Source: Hydrogenophaga sp. (lineage in GTDB: Bacteria > Pseudomonadota > Gammaproteobacteria > Burkholderiales > Burkholderiaceae_C). From it: a DNA stretch of 64,000 nt. The position numbers and the translations under genes are program-made. Location of the stretch: assembly GCF_025699295.1 (NCBI RefSeq), contig NZ_JAILWB010000010.1, forward strand, positions 1-64,000, read 5' to 3'. A model generated the notes under the pieces. It saw nothing but the letters and a program-made list of their open reading frames with translations, searched no databases and had not been told where the DNA came from. This document shows, piece after piece, positions 15,853 to 24,228 of the stretch (its first letter is position 1; each line of letters begins with the position of its first letter).

Positions 15853-17928
15853 TCAGGTCAGACTTTGCGGTCGGTTATAGCGGCGTTCGTTGTGCGGATC
15901 GTTTTGCATCTGCACGCCGTGGTGCAGCGCCAGCAACCGATCGACCTCTTGCCAGTGCCGACGGCTTACCTTGTCCCCAATCTGGGTTTCCACCACCTTT
16001 CGAGTTGTAGAAGGATGAAACCGAAGGGCCTGCAAAACTCCATCAAGGGCCGCCTGAATTTTTTCACGCCTCTTCTCCAACTTCTTCAGCAGTGGATCGC
16101 TATCACTCGCCATCATTTCACGCAACGCCAGCTCGCCCCAAACAATCGAGGTGACCATCCTTGCGCCACATAAAACATCATCCCGACCGTCTGGCCGCTG
16201 CCTCAAGGTGTAGACCGGAATCGTTCGATACGTTGCGCCAAAGTGCGTGCCGGTGTTGCTTTTTACCGTACGAACAAAACCCTCATAGCCCTCAGACTCG
16301 GTGTCCTTAACAAACATGTACGCGAGTCTCACGGAATTGGTCCATGCGGCAGATCCCATAACTGCGTCCGCAATGTTTTCGTTGCCCGTGTTTTTGTTCA
16401 GATGGCCCAGCATGACGAAGCAAATGCCGTAGCGTTCTGCGAGGTCGCAAAGGAACCCGACAAGTCTTTTGACCGCCGCGTCGTCGTTCGCGCTCTCACC
16501 TCTAGCCCAGCTGACAAGAGCGACCACGGCATCGAGAACCACGATGCCGAGCGGTCGATCGCGACGCGCTTCTGTGTTCCGCATTAAGTCAATGAGCGCA
16601 GGCTCAAGGTGATCATAAATATTGAAAGCGGTACTTGCAGCCTTGCCTGTCTTTGGATCGACAGCAATCGGAATGACGTCAATGACGGCCAACGTTCCGT
16701 CTTCACCACTGCATGAAGTGTGTCGCTGAAGAATGTGATCTTTACGCTCTTCACTGCTGATCCACAACGTGGACACTGATGAACTCGCTTCTGCGCATAT
16801 CTGTGCCGTCCATGATGACTTTCCGGCCTCGCCGCGCCCGTAGCACCCGACAACCGTCGCTCTGGGCAGCCAGGGATCAATCAGGTAGTCGATCTGGAGA
16901 ACGCTCATACCCGCTCGCGCGAACTGAAAGGTGAAGCCACCATGTGCGGCAGACTTTTCAATCTGCGCCGCGTTGCTAGCCGGGTTGACCCAGCCTTGTC
17001 TTTGCGCCTCCGCGAAAACGGCTCGGTAACCCGTGTTGTCAGGCTTGAAGCTTTCCCATGTCCTAGCCGCGATGCTCGGATCGAACTTTGTCGACATTGA
17101 CGACCAATCTAGCCAAATTCCTCGGCCTACATCGCCCAGCTCGTGAAGCGCCATCCCCATCGAAATCCAAATTTGATAACCGTCAGATGGCATGTGCCGT
17201 AGAGCGGATCGGAGTTCGCTCACCAGTCTGGGCGGGACGAATACATCGCGGACGTCCGCGCAATGTTGAGCGCGCATGACGGCATGTCGCGGCAAGAGTG
17301 ACTGCGTCACGTAGTCAGCAAGACACACCAATGCGGAGTCGCGGATCATTCGCTCGGTGAAAGTGAAGTAGCGCCCAGAGGAGTACGCTTCAATGCCACT
17401 TTTGTTGCTTCCCAGCGTGGGAAATGTCCGCCCATACCCAATCGCATGAGCACCGCGCCCACTTGGACTCATCTCGATATACCCCGGTGCAAGCATCACG
17501 AGATCGCCGAGGTTGTTGTCGTCTACGTCGTCGAAGTCAACCCCTTGCCAGCAGCAACCTGAGCCATCAGGCCCGAGTGCAAATGCCGCCGATATGAAAC
17601 GACCGTTGCTCTCCCGCACGGCGGCACAGGCTTCCGCATAGCTTGCTAGCTTGGCCCAGTCTTCTGGAGTGTCTGTTTTTCCACGCGGCGTTCCATCGAC
17701 GTAGTAGGGAATCTTTTTCGCCTTACCTCCTTCAGAGTCAGGCACAAGAGCCCAACAAAGCCACCGCTGCGCCAACTTCATGTATGCAAGCGTACTCATC
17801 GCCACCACTTGCGGCGATGTTTGAGGAGCGCCCACACCGCTCTCGGCTACCGGCAACGCTCCTCCGGGGTGTCGACCTTTTTGTGCTTCGTGCATAGCGC
17901 GCACTACTTCGTTTACTGAGTGATTCAC
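15853..17928 (-). CDS. Primase-helicase-type replication protein (primase/polymerase, PriCT, RecA-like ATPase)
   Basis: 691 residues from GTG 17928, with AGGTGG just upstream. Domains in order: an N-terminal primase/polymerase-like region (RWLCWALVPDSEGGKAKKIP; acidic pair in GVDFDDVD; about 50-230), a PriCT-like middle (DGYQIWISMGMALHELG; WESF), and a RecA/AAA-type ATPase (Walker A GRGEAGKSS; Walker B in GIVVLDAVVAL; MLGHLNK; about 340-560). Such proteins start replication of satellites and integrative elements. Together with the AlpA-like and integrase genes on the same strand it forms an int-alpA-rep core. Whether the island replicates outside the chromosome is unknown. Confidence 0.8.
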   Translation of the reverse strand: MNHSVNEVVRAMHEAQKGRHPGGALPVAESGVGAPQTSPQVVAMSTLAYMKLAQRWLCWALVPDSEGGKAKKIPYYVDGTPRGKTDTPEDWAKLASYAEACAAVRESNGRFISAAFALGPDGSGCCWQGVDFDDVDDNNLGDLVMLAPGYIEMSPSGRGAHAIGYGRTFPTLGSNKSGIEAYSSGRYFTFTERMIRDSALVCLADYVTQSLLPRHAVMRAQHCADVRDVFVPPRLVSELRSALRHMPSDGYQIWISMGMALHELGDVGRGIWLDWSSMSTKFDPSIAARTWESFKPDNTGYRAVFAEAQRQGWVNPASNAAQIEKSAAHGGFTFQFARAGMSVLQIDYLIDPWLPRATVVGCYGRGEAGKSSWTAQICAEASSSVSTLWISSEERKDHILQRHTSCSGEDGTLAVIDVIPIAVDPKTGKAASTAFNIYDHLEPALIDLMRNTEARRDRPLGIVVLDAVVALVSWARGESANDDAAVKRLVGFLCDLAERYGICFVMLGHLNKNTGNENIADAVMGSAAWTNSVRLAYMFVKDTESEGYEGFVRTVKSNTGTHFGATYRTIPVYTLRQRPDGRDDVLCGARMVTSIVWGELALREMMASDSDPLLKKLEKRREKIQAALDGVLQALRFHPSTTRKVVETQIGDKVSRRHWQEVDRLLALHHGVQMQNDPHNERRYNRPQSLT

Positions 17929-18081
17929 AGTTCCACCTATGTGATGCCAAGGTCAGCACTATCCTGGCACGTCAAAACTGGGCTAGGCATTCGCTAAAGC
18001 GCGGTGAGTCGCTGACCGCACAACGCGCAGCACCACTAGGTTTCTGCGCGGAGGAACACCAAATACTGTGTTTGGTGGTCC

Positions 18082-18342
18082 TTAGGCGGACCGGCTTTGG
18101 CTGGTGCTTGTTCGAGCACCAGACGCCATCCAAGCGAGAACATCTTTTTCGCTGTACCAAACGCGGCGCGTCCCCGGAGGCTGGAAAAAGCGAGGGCCGG
18201 AGCCTTTGTACCGGTGTTGCTCGAGTGTGTTGCGAGCAAATCCAAAAAAGCGCGCGACCTCGTCGGTCGCGAGGGGGCGGCATTTTGGGGAGTAGTTGAA
18301 CAGGTCGCAAAGCTGCTCGAAAGACTGAGTGTCGAGGTTCAT
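18082..18342 (-). CDS. AlpA-like helix-turn-helix regulator / candidate excisionase
   Basis: 86 residues. The central LATDEVARFFGFARNTLEQHR and RRVWYSEKDVLAWM phrases are the winged helix-turn-helix of AlpA/excisionase proteins. It lies between the primase gene and the integrase gene, as in P4-like satellites, where AlpA activates integrase or directs excision. The leader upstream of its ATG holds an 8-bp hairpin (18361-18388). Basic C-terminal tail. Confidence 0.8.
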   Translation of the reverse strand: MNLDTQSFEQLCDLFNYSPKCRPLATDEVARFFGFARNTLEQHRYKGSGPRFFQPPGTRRVWYSEKDVLAWMASGARTSTSQSRSA

Positions 18343-18600
18343 AAATCAATAGGTAGAACGGCCTTGCCATCAAGAAAAAGGGCAAGGCTGGGGACTACCG
18401 TCGAGATTCAGAATGGTCACTCGGCCAGACGGAGGCGGCCTATGTTCGGGATGGAGGGCGTACGCCCGTGCTCCCTGTAGTTGTTAGATCACGCCATGGG
18501 ATTTAGGCAACTGCTGGGCACAGCTTAGCAAGTTTTTTGCGCTCATAGGTTGGATAATTTCCCGTGACAAGGCGTGTTTTGACAATGCAACTCAAGTTGC
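18343..18600. other. Leader of the alpA-like gene with several inverted repeats
   Basis: Three dyads are seen: GCCTTGCC/GGCAAGGC with a 12-nt loop (18361-18388), the perfect palindrome GGGCGTACGCCC (18456-18467), and GCAACT/AGTTGC (18587-18600) just after the integrase stop. GCTTAGCAAG at 18523-18532 is repeated at the island right end (23587-23596). These may be operator, attenuator or recombinase sites; no gene is present. Confidence 0.5.
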
Positions 18601-19866
18601 TCATGCACGAAGCGAGACCACGTTTTGTCCCGTCGCCATGTGCTTTGCAACACGGGCCTTGGCCTCAATCCAATCAGAAATTCGTTGAACGTCAGGACGC
18701 AGATACTGCAGATGAGAGGTCTCAAGGTAGTGCTTGGCCGTCACGCCACGGGGAATGTGGTTGGTGAGGAGTTCAATCTTGTGAAGATCGATGCCACAGC
18801 TGGCCACGCCGAAGGTAGTGAACGATCTGCGGAGGTCATGCGGCGTGATCTTCGTACCTGCGATCTCACTGACCTTCTTCATCATGTCGCGCGGGTCCTT
18901 CAGGTGGCCGCTCGCACCCCAGGAAGCAAAGACGAAGTTACTACCGTCAACCCTTGGACGCGACTTAAGAAGTTCGACCGCCTGCATGGACAAAGGCAGC
19001 CAGACCGCGTTTCGATTTTTGGGGTCAGGAAGATGCCACCAAGCGTCGTCGTCGGACAAGGAAACGCGGTCCCACGTCAAAGCGCTCGCCTCACCGATAC
19101 GAGCACCTGTGAGCATCAGGAACATGATGAGGTCGATGCTTGCCAGCGTGTCACGGTTGTAGGCGACCTCGCGCCACAGTTCAAGCGCATGCCACACCGC
19201 ACCGATCTTCGATTCAGGAATGCGGCTTTTGCGCTCCGGCAACGTGATCCAGTCGTCCTTGAGGACAGATACGGGGTTGTACGTGATGAGCGGGGAACCA
19301 TCAACTTTCTTGAAGCGGCGACCCGCGAAATTGATCAAGGCTCGCAACACGCTGAAAGCCTGTACAGCTTGCCCGGGCGCGGGCGCCTTGCCACGTAGCC
19401 CCTTGGTCAGCATCTCGTGATATCGCTTACGACAGTCTTCCTCCGTGATGGCTGCGATGGGCTTGTTCTGCCAAGCCTCGAAGGTCGTTTTGACAAGACG
19501 GTCGATTGCCGCCTTGCTGCTGTCTTTCAGCTTGCCCGGCCTGCTTACGTACGCATCGGCGACCTGGCGTAGCGTCACCTTGGCGGCGGCACCATGCTTC
19601 TTGGCATCGCGTGGGTCCTTGCCTTCGCGCATGCCTTGCAGGACCTTGCGAGCCTTTTCGCGAGCTTCGTGCTCGGTGAATTCTCCGTAGGGGCCGATTG
19701 TGAAACACACTGCCTTGTTCATGACCCGCCCTTGGGCGACAAACACACGCTTGCCCGAAGAAGTGACCCTGAGCCCATAGCCCTTGATGCTGTCGTCCCA
19801 ATGGATTTGATAGCTCTTAGGCGGTACTGCAACTTTGTCGATAAAAGTCTTTGTCAGCTTCGGCAT
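18601..19866 (-). CDS. Tyrosine-type site-specific integrase (P4-like, DUF4102 N-terminus)
   Basis: 421 residues. The N-terminal DUF4102 domain (VPPKSYQIHWDDSIKGYGLRV) binds arm-type DNA, and the core-binding helical domain covers about 105-190. The catalytic domain has Arg in TGARIGEA, His-Leu-Arg-Arg in TPHDLRRSF, His in TNHIPRG and the nucleophile Tyr in KHYLETS. All catalytic residues are present, so it should be active. It is the only recombinase in the island and the best candidate for insertion at the tRNA-Ser anticodon loop, though it lies 3.8 kb from the nearer end. Confidence 0.95.
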   Translation of the reverse strand: MPKLTKTFIDKVAVPPKSYQIHWDDSIKGYGLRVTSSGKRVFVAQGRVMNKAVCFTIGPYGEFTEHEAREKARKVLQGMREGKDPRDAKKHGAAAKVTLRQVADAYVSRPGKLKDSSKAAIDRLVKTTFEAWQNKPIAAITEEDCRKRYHEMLTKGLRGKAPAPGQAVQAFSVLRALINFAGRRFKKVDGSPLITYNPVSVLKDDWITLPERKSRIPESKIGAVWHALELWREVAYNRDTLASIDLIMFLMLTGARIGEASALTWDRVSLSDDDAWWHLPDPKNRNAVWLPLSMQAVELLKSRPRVDGSNFVFASWGASGHLKDPRDMMKKVSEIAGTKITPHDLRRSFTTFGVASCGIDLHKIELLTNHIPRGVTAKHYLETSHLQYLRPDVQRISDWIEAKARVAKHMATGQNVVSLRA

Positions 19867-19883
19867 GTGCTTCCTGTCTACCC

Positions 19884-19899
19884 GTCATTGGGCAATGAC
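19884..19899. promoter_or_regulatory. Inverted repeat upstream of the integrase gene
   Basis: GTCATTG-GG-CAATGAC, a perfect 7-bp dyad 18 bp upstream of the integrase ATG. It may be an operator for autoregulation by integrase or for the AlpA-like protein. Assigned from position only. Confidence 0.45.
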
Positions 19900-20099
19900 T
19901 GGGCACCTTACGACAGGTCCTTCTGATCGGCAACGAGCATAAAAACAGGACCATGAAGAACCAAGCATCACGAAGCTACTTCATAGATCGACGCAAATTG
20001 ATCGCGTGGGCATCGCCTTGCGCTCAAGATGAAGGTCCGGCAAATTACCGAAGCAGATTGCATTTCAGCATGCATACTGCTGCCGTCCGAATACTGAGC

Positions 20100-20441
20100 A
20101 TGAGGAAACAACCATTGGCAACGCAAGACATTTCCAAGCTCTCGTACAACGAACTGCGTAAGCTCGCTGACGCAGCTTTGGCGCTCGCTGAAACGAAACG
20201 CAGTGAGGAAATCAAGGTGCTCGCAGATGGGTACGCGAAGAAGGCTGCTGCTGGCTTCAATCCACAGGAAGCGTTTGATGTCCTGAAGCCGTACTTGCCT
20301 CGGAAGGGGAAGGGCGGCAGTACTGTGAAGTACCGTGACCCTGCCGATCCGTCGAACACGTATGGTGGCAAGGGTAAGCGTCCGACCTGGCTGCGCGAGT
20401 ACATCGATGCTGGCCGTTCGCTCGACGAGTTCGCAGTCTGA
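20100..20441 (+). CDS. H-NS-family nucleoid-associated protein, short form
   Basis: 113 residues from ATG 20100; the longer frame from 19953 has an unrelated N-terminus. A short coiled-coil dimerisation region (SKLSYNELRKLADAALALAE) is followed by a linker and the H-NS DNA-binding domain (YRDPADPSNTYGGKGKRP, then TWLREYI). H-NS proteins silence A+T-rich foreign DNA, so this one may keep the island quiet or modify host H-NS by mixed dimers. It reads away from the integrase gene. Confidence 0.85.
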   Translation: MRKQPLATQDISKLSYNELRKLADAALALAETKRSEEIKVLADGYAKKAAAGFNPQEAFDVLKPYLPRKGKGGSTVKYRDPADPSNTYGGKGKRPTWLREYIDAGRSLDEFAV

Positions 20442-20459
20442 CCAACATGGGAGGTGCAG

Positions 20460-21314
20460 TTGATTGACTTCTTAGAAAGCGCGCTGCCTGGGGCTGTCGC
20501 AGGTGGATTGCTGGCTTGGATATTTCGGAACTGGATTTCAGAACGCCTGAAGCAATCAATTTCCCATGAGTATTCGACAAAGCTCGAAAACTTGCGGAGT
20601 GAACTTGGCGCAAAGCTGGAAGCGGTGAAGCACGTTCATGAAGTTGATCAACTGCGCACGTCGCTTTTTTTTGATCACCAGAGATCGGCTTTCGGCGAAA
20701 TACTCGCAAAGATCGTCGAGGTGCAGCAGGAGTGGGACAAGGTGATTGACCCTGAGGAGGGGATGGAAGACCCAGTGCCACCTGTGCCAAGACGAGAGCT
20801 AGAAGCCCTTTATTTGAAGCATCAGTTGTTCCTCGACTCTGATCTGATCATGGCGCTGGAATTGCTGTTTGAGATTTACCGAGAGTCGTGGCCATGGAGC
20901 GATGGGATGGAGACTCATCGCCGGGATGTCCGTGGTCCATACAGCGATGCTGAGTATCTGCAACCTCGCTTGGCAGCTGTCTTTCGGCTGAAGATCGGTG
21001 TGGGGCAGGATGACCTTGCACTGCGGCAGCTGGCGCTCTTGGGTGCGATCCGCATGCTCAACCATTTCCATTTCCCGGATGTGGGAGTTCCCGTTCGCGG
21101 CGAACTTCGGTTAAAGAAGGATGACAGGGCTGCGATGGCAATTAATCGGGCTGAGGAGAACGTTGTTGAGCTGCTTGAAAAGATGCACGCGTTTCACCGT
21201 CATCTTCAAGCGCAAGGCCATTTTTATGAAGCAGAGGCCAGTTTGAGACGTTACCTTTCTGTCTTGGATGGGGCAAGTCGTCGTCAGGCTTCACAAGAAG
21301 GAGTCGCCGCATGA
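20460..21314 (+). CDS. Membrane-anchored coiled-coil protein of unknown function
   Basis: 284 residues from TTG 20460, chosen because GGGAGG lies 5 bp upstream; the in-frame GTG at 20454 would overlap the ribosome site. One N-terminal membrane helix (GAVAGGLLAWIFRNW) is followed by a helical coil (residues about 25-70) and a mostly helical soluble domain. No catalytic motif is visible. The stop overlaps the start of the zinc-ribbon gene, and the DUF262 gene follows 163 bp later on the same strand. This N-terminal anchor plus coil occurs in many island hypotheticals. Confidence 0.6.
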   Translation: MIDFLESALPGAVAGGLLAWIFRNWISERLKQSISHEYSTKLENLRSELGAKLEAVKHVHEVDQLRTSLFFDHQRSAFGEILAKIVEVQQEWDKVIDPEEGMEDPVPPVPRRELEALYLKHQLFLDSDLIMALELLFEIYRESWPWSDGMETHRRDVRGPYSDAEYLQPRLAAVFRLKIGVGQDDLALRQLALLGAIRMLNHFHFPDVGVPVRGELRLKKDDRAAMAINRAEENVVELLEKMHAFHRHLQAQGHFYEAEASLRRYLSVLDGASRRQASQEGVAA

Positions 21315-21643
21315 CAAGAATGATGTACTGCCCTATCTGCGCTGCAGAGGTGCGCCAAAACAGCATGAACTTCGGCTGCGCCAGCGGTCGTTCTCTTTCT
21401 GCACGCTTGGGGTACTCACTTCAACGTGCAGTCCAATTGGTTGCCCCGAGCGCGCAACCGCCGCGCGAGGTGGAACTCTCGCCGTACCTGTCATGCCCAA
21501 ACTGCACAGTGGAGCTGGAAGAATATGACGAAAGGGTTCGGCGCTTGGAGTGTCCAGCGTGCGGTTTGCGGATGTCCACGGAAGATCAGTTGGAGTTGAT
21601 GGAGGACAAGCCGCACCATCCTGATCCTAAGGAAGATGCGTGA
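21311..21643 (+). CDS. Small double zinc-ribbon protein
   Basis: 110 residues. CPIC at residues 7-10 with a further Cys near 23, and CPNC and CPAC pairs near 62-65 and 81-84, form one or two zinc ribbons. It overlaps the preceding gene by 4 bp (ATGA), so the two are co-translated. Likely a nucleic-acid or protein-binding partner. No family named. Confidence 0.6.
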   Translation: MTRMMYCPICAAEVRQNSMNFGCASGRSLSARLGYSLQRAVQLVAPSAQPPREVELSPYLSCPNCTVELEEYDERVRRLECPACGLRMSTEDQLELMEDKPHHPDPKEDA

Positions 21644-21805
21644 TCATGAACTGTTCGTGGAGCAGTTCGTGAAGCCAATCTGCCCCCGGAAAGCGGCATG
21701 ACATCTTTTAGGACCACTGCCGCCACCAATGTTCAGCTCTCGCTTGATGCCTTCGCGCATGCTTGGCGGGTGCCGCTGTAACATCAGTGAACAGCAGGAG
21801 GTGCA

Positions 21806-23431
21806 ATGACCGACAAATCAGCCGAAACCATCGTTAAGCCGATAAAGGACCCGCAGCCATCGGTTGATCGCATCGATGACTTGGCGAAGCGGATTCTTAC
21901 CGGGGACATATTTCTCCCGAAGTTTCAGCGGGAGTTTGTCTGGGAGCGGCAGCAAGTACTCGACTTGCTGGACTCCGTGGGTAGAAACTACCCAATCGGC
22001 AGCGTCCTGTTATGGCAAAGTCGCCAAGAGCTTCGAAGTGAGAATCGCATCGCGGATTTGACAATCGCGCAGCCTAAGCCGGACTACCCGGTCAACTATT
22101 TACTTGATGGGCAGCAGCGCCTCTCCTCCATTTGCGGGGCATTGTATTGGAAGGGCACTAACCCCAACAGCCCGTGGAACATCGTGTACGACGTGAGGGC
22201 TAGATCCTTCCATCACCTCGACACGTTGGACGAACCCGCGCCGCATCTTTTCAGGCTCAACAAACTCAGCGATCCGTCTGCGTTCTTTCTTCAAGCTGCG
22301 ACGTTGCAAGCCACGGGTGACGCGGAGGGTTATCAAAGCGCACTCGAACTATTCAACAGATTCAAGGACTACAAAGTCGCGACGGTCACCTTGGGCGACA
22401 TGAGCCTGAACGATGTGGCTCCTATTTTCGAGCGGATAAACAGTACTGGGACTCGCCTGACCATCGTTGACCTCATGCGAGCTGCGACGTGGAGCCCGGA
22501 GTTTGACCTCGTTGACTCCATTGACGCGATCAGAGAGGGGCTGGTGTCCAAAGCCTTCGACGGCATCGACAGGAAGGCCATCCTCCGCAACGTCTCTGCT
22601 GCCGTCGGAGGGTCCTTCACGGCGGAAAGCATTGACGATCTTCGAAAACTCAGCCCCGGCGAGCTGAAGAGCGCCGCGATGGCGACGGCGGACGGCTACA
22701 AGCGGGCAGTTGATTTCCTGTCCACGCACATCGGGATTCCTTCGTCCACGATGGTCCCCTATACCAATCAGATTGTGGTGCTCGCTGAGGTGTTGCGGCG
22801 ACTTCTTGCGCCGAGTGCTGCACAGTGGGCTGCGATAGAACGCTGGTTCTGGCGCACGGGCATCAGCGGATACTTCAGTGGATGGAACTCAGGGATGATG
22901 GCATCCGATCTGGCCGCAGTTGCCGCTTTTGTTGACGGGAAAACGCCGGAGATCGAAACTGAAGGGGCCAACGTGCCCAGCAACCCTTGGGGATCACGCG
23001 CGTTCCGACTCAATACCGCTCACTCAAAAATTCTCGCATTGGTTCTTGCTTATCAAAAGCCTCGAGACATGCTCACCGGGATTGCAGTGGACGTTGACAA
23101 GGCGTTGGCATGGCAGAACGCTAAGGAGTTTCACCACATCTTCCCGCAGGCGTATCTGAAGGCCAAAGGCGTTTCTCTTGCTAAGGCTGGAGCTCTGGCA
23201 AATATCGTCTACTTGTCCTCGGCCAGCAATAAGGCCATCAGCGATCAAGCTCCGGCGGACTACTTGTCCACACTCCTCAAGGACCACCCTGATGCCAATG
23301 ACTGGCTGCAATCGAATCTCATTGACGAAGCCGCATTGGGTGCGGCTCTGGCCAACGACTACGACGGCTTCTTGACGGCGCGTGCTGGTGCCATCGCGGC
23401 ACACGCAAACAAGCTCGCTGGCTGGAAGTAG
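21806..23431 (+). CDS. DUF262 (GmrSD/ParB-like) protein with C-terminal HNH/DUF1524-like nuclease domain
   Basis: 541 residues. The N-terminal DUF262 domain shows PKFQREFVW (about 38-46) and DGQQR (101-105), the nucleotide-binding and hydrolysis motif of the family. The C-terminal part has a HHIFP motif near residue 442, followed by an Asn-containing IVYLSSASNK strand, as in DUF1524/HNH nucleases. That fusion is the architecture of GmrSD-type modification-dependent restriction enzymes and relatives that cut phage DNA. AGGAGG lies 6 bp before the ATG. It is the last gene before the right end of the island. Confidence 0.85.
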   Translation: MTDKSAETIVKPIKDPQPSVDRIDDLAKRILTGDIFLPKFQREFVWERQQVLDLLDSVGRNYPIGSVLLWQSRQELRSENRIADLTIAQPKPDYPVNYLLDGQQRLSSICGALYWKGTNPNSPWNIVYDVRARSFHHLDTLDEPAPHLFRLNKLSDPSAFFLQAATLQATGDAEGYQSALELFNRFKDYKVATVTLGDMSLNDVAPIFERINSTGTRLTIVDLMRAATWSPEFDLVDSIDAIREGLVSKAFDGIDRKAILRNVSAAVGGSFTAESIDDLRKLSPGELKSAAMATADGYKRAVDFLSTHIGIPSSTMVPYTNQIVVLAEVLRRLLAPSAAQWAAIERWFWRTGISGYFSGWNSGMMASDLAAVAAFVDGKTPEIETEGANVPSNPWGSRAFRLNTAHSKILALVLAYQKPRDMLTGIAVDVDKALAWQNAKEFHHIFPQAYLKAKGVSLAKAGALANIVYLSSASNKAISDQAPADYLSTLLKDHPDANDWLQSNLIDEAALGAALANDYDGFLTARAGAIAAHANKLAGWK

Positions 23432-23714
23432 GTGGACACCGGATGACGTCAGGCAGATCAGATCGATGAGGGTGTTCGCTAGGAATGCACCTCTATGGCT
23501 GAGGAAGCACGAACGCCGTCGCGCGAGCCGCCGAAGTGAGCCAAGCGCCCCATGCTATTTTTATCAAGTCTTGCGGTCTAGCAAATGCTTAGCAAGAAGA
23601 AGACAGTTCGAACAAGGGACATCACATACATCTGTATGGCACTTGTCGCCTTTACACAGGTAAATGCAAGTGAACAAAGGCCTGAGAAGCTGAGTGAAAG
23701 TAACCCGCGAAAAA
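23432..23714. other. Island right end with repeats shared with the left end
   Basis: No gene. TAGCAAATGCTTAGC (23579-23593) and AAGTGAACAAA (23668-23678) match the left-end copies at 2204-2218 and 2148-2158. The sequence then runs into the 12-bp core at 23715. These may be integrase arm sites. The GCTTAGCAAG part also occurs at 18523-18532. Confidence 0.55.
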
Positions 23715-23770
23715 CTTGAAAACTGCCGACCCGCAAGGGTCCGTGAGTTCGAATCTCACCGTCTCCGCCA
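23715..23770 (+). pseudogene. tRNA-Ser(UGA) 3' half, separated from its 5' half by the island
   Basis: Begins with the core CTTGAAAACTGC, then has the variable arm GACCC/GGGTC, the T arm GTGAG-TTCGAAT-CTCAC, the acceptor 3' strand CGTCTCC, discriminator G and CCA. It pairs perfectly with the 5' half at 2078-2121. The region in front of the core (GCGAAAAA) does not supply the 5' strands, so no functional tRNA is formed here. Confidence 0.93.
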
Positions 23771-23786
23771 GCGCACAACACAAAAA

Positions 23787-23810
23787 AACGGCCCCGAGGG
23801 GCCGTTTTTC
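23787..23810 (+). terminator. Former terminator of the split tRNA-Ser
   Basis: A near-perfect AACGGCCCC/GGGGCCGTT stem followed by TTTTT, 17 bp after the tRNA CCA end. It belonged to the host tRNA gene before it was split. It may now also serve as a terminator for the DUF4148 gene that ends at 23836 on the other strand. Confidence 0.8.
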
Positions 23811-23835
23811 GTGGTTGCGCACAGAGCGCAGCGGG

Positions 23836-24228
23836 TCAGTTGGCCCGGCTGTTGACCGGGGTGCCGGCCAGGTTCTTGCCCTGCACGGCTCGCAGGCCGG
23901 CCGAGCGAATCTGCTCAGCCTGAGCCGAAGTGGGGCTCACCAGGAATTCACCGCCGTTGTGCAGACCCAGGCGCAGGGCCTCGGCGGCTTCGGCGCGGAC
24001 CTGCGCCCGGCTGGTGTTGCTGCCCACGGCGGTGTTTTCGGCAATCACCACGCCTTCGCCCAGGGCGAACACGCCGGCATCGCGGGCCTGGACGGCCTGG
24101 GCTTGCACTTCGGCGCGGCTCAGGGTGGACTGGAAAGCCGGCTCGACGTAGATCGGGCCTTCGGCGAAAGCGCCGGCAGCGGTGATGGCAAAGGCGACGG
24201 GGACGAGGATGCGGGTGGAGAGTTTCAT
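23836..24228 (-). CDS. Exported DUF4148 protein
   Basis: 130 residues from ATG 24228, with AGGA about 7 bp upstream. A Sec signal peptide MKLSTRILVPVAFAITAAGA is followed by an AFA cleavage region, then two DUF4148-like helical units (TLSRAEVQAQAVQARDAG and TSRAQVRAEAAEALRLG) that are internal repeats. DUF4148 proteins are abundant in Burkholderiales and are periplasmic or surface-exposed. Function unknown. It diverges from the response regulator gene. Confidence 0.85.
   Translation of the reverse strand: MKLSTRILVPVAFAITAAGAFAEGPIYVEPAFQSTLSRAEVQAQAVQARDAGVFALGEGVVIAENTAVGSNTSRAQVRAEAAEALRLGLHNGGEFLVSPTSAQAEQIRSAGLRAVQGKNLAGTPVNSRAN

Larger units (their letters stand above)
2110..23726. mobile_element. 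Integrated genomic island in tRNA-Ser(UGA), 12-bp core direct repeats
   Basis: The direct repeat CTTGAAAACTGC at 2110-2121 (left) and 23715-23726 (right) is the crossover core. It spans the anticodon loop and the 3' strand of the anticodon stem. Everything between interrupts the tRNA. The content is typical of a mobile island: tyrosine integrase, AlpA-like regulator, primase-helicase, H-NS protein, SOS genes, hypotheticals, pseudogenes, and patchy base composition against a uniformly G+C-rich flank. The integrase is internal (18601-19866), not next to either end. No conjugation genes are seen, so movement would need a helper or natural transfer. A composite history is possible. Confidence 0.88.

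Noticed and set aside
2110..23726. Self-splicing intron or split tRNA with trans-assembly
   Set aside because: The gap is over 21 kb, full of protein genes, with integrase and shared direct-repeat ends. No intron structure or complementary leader is visible at either half.
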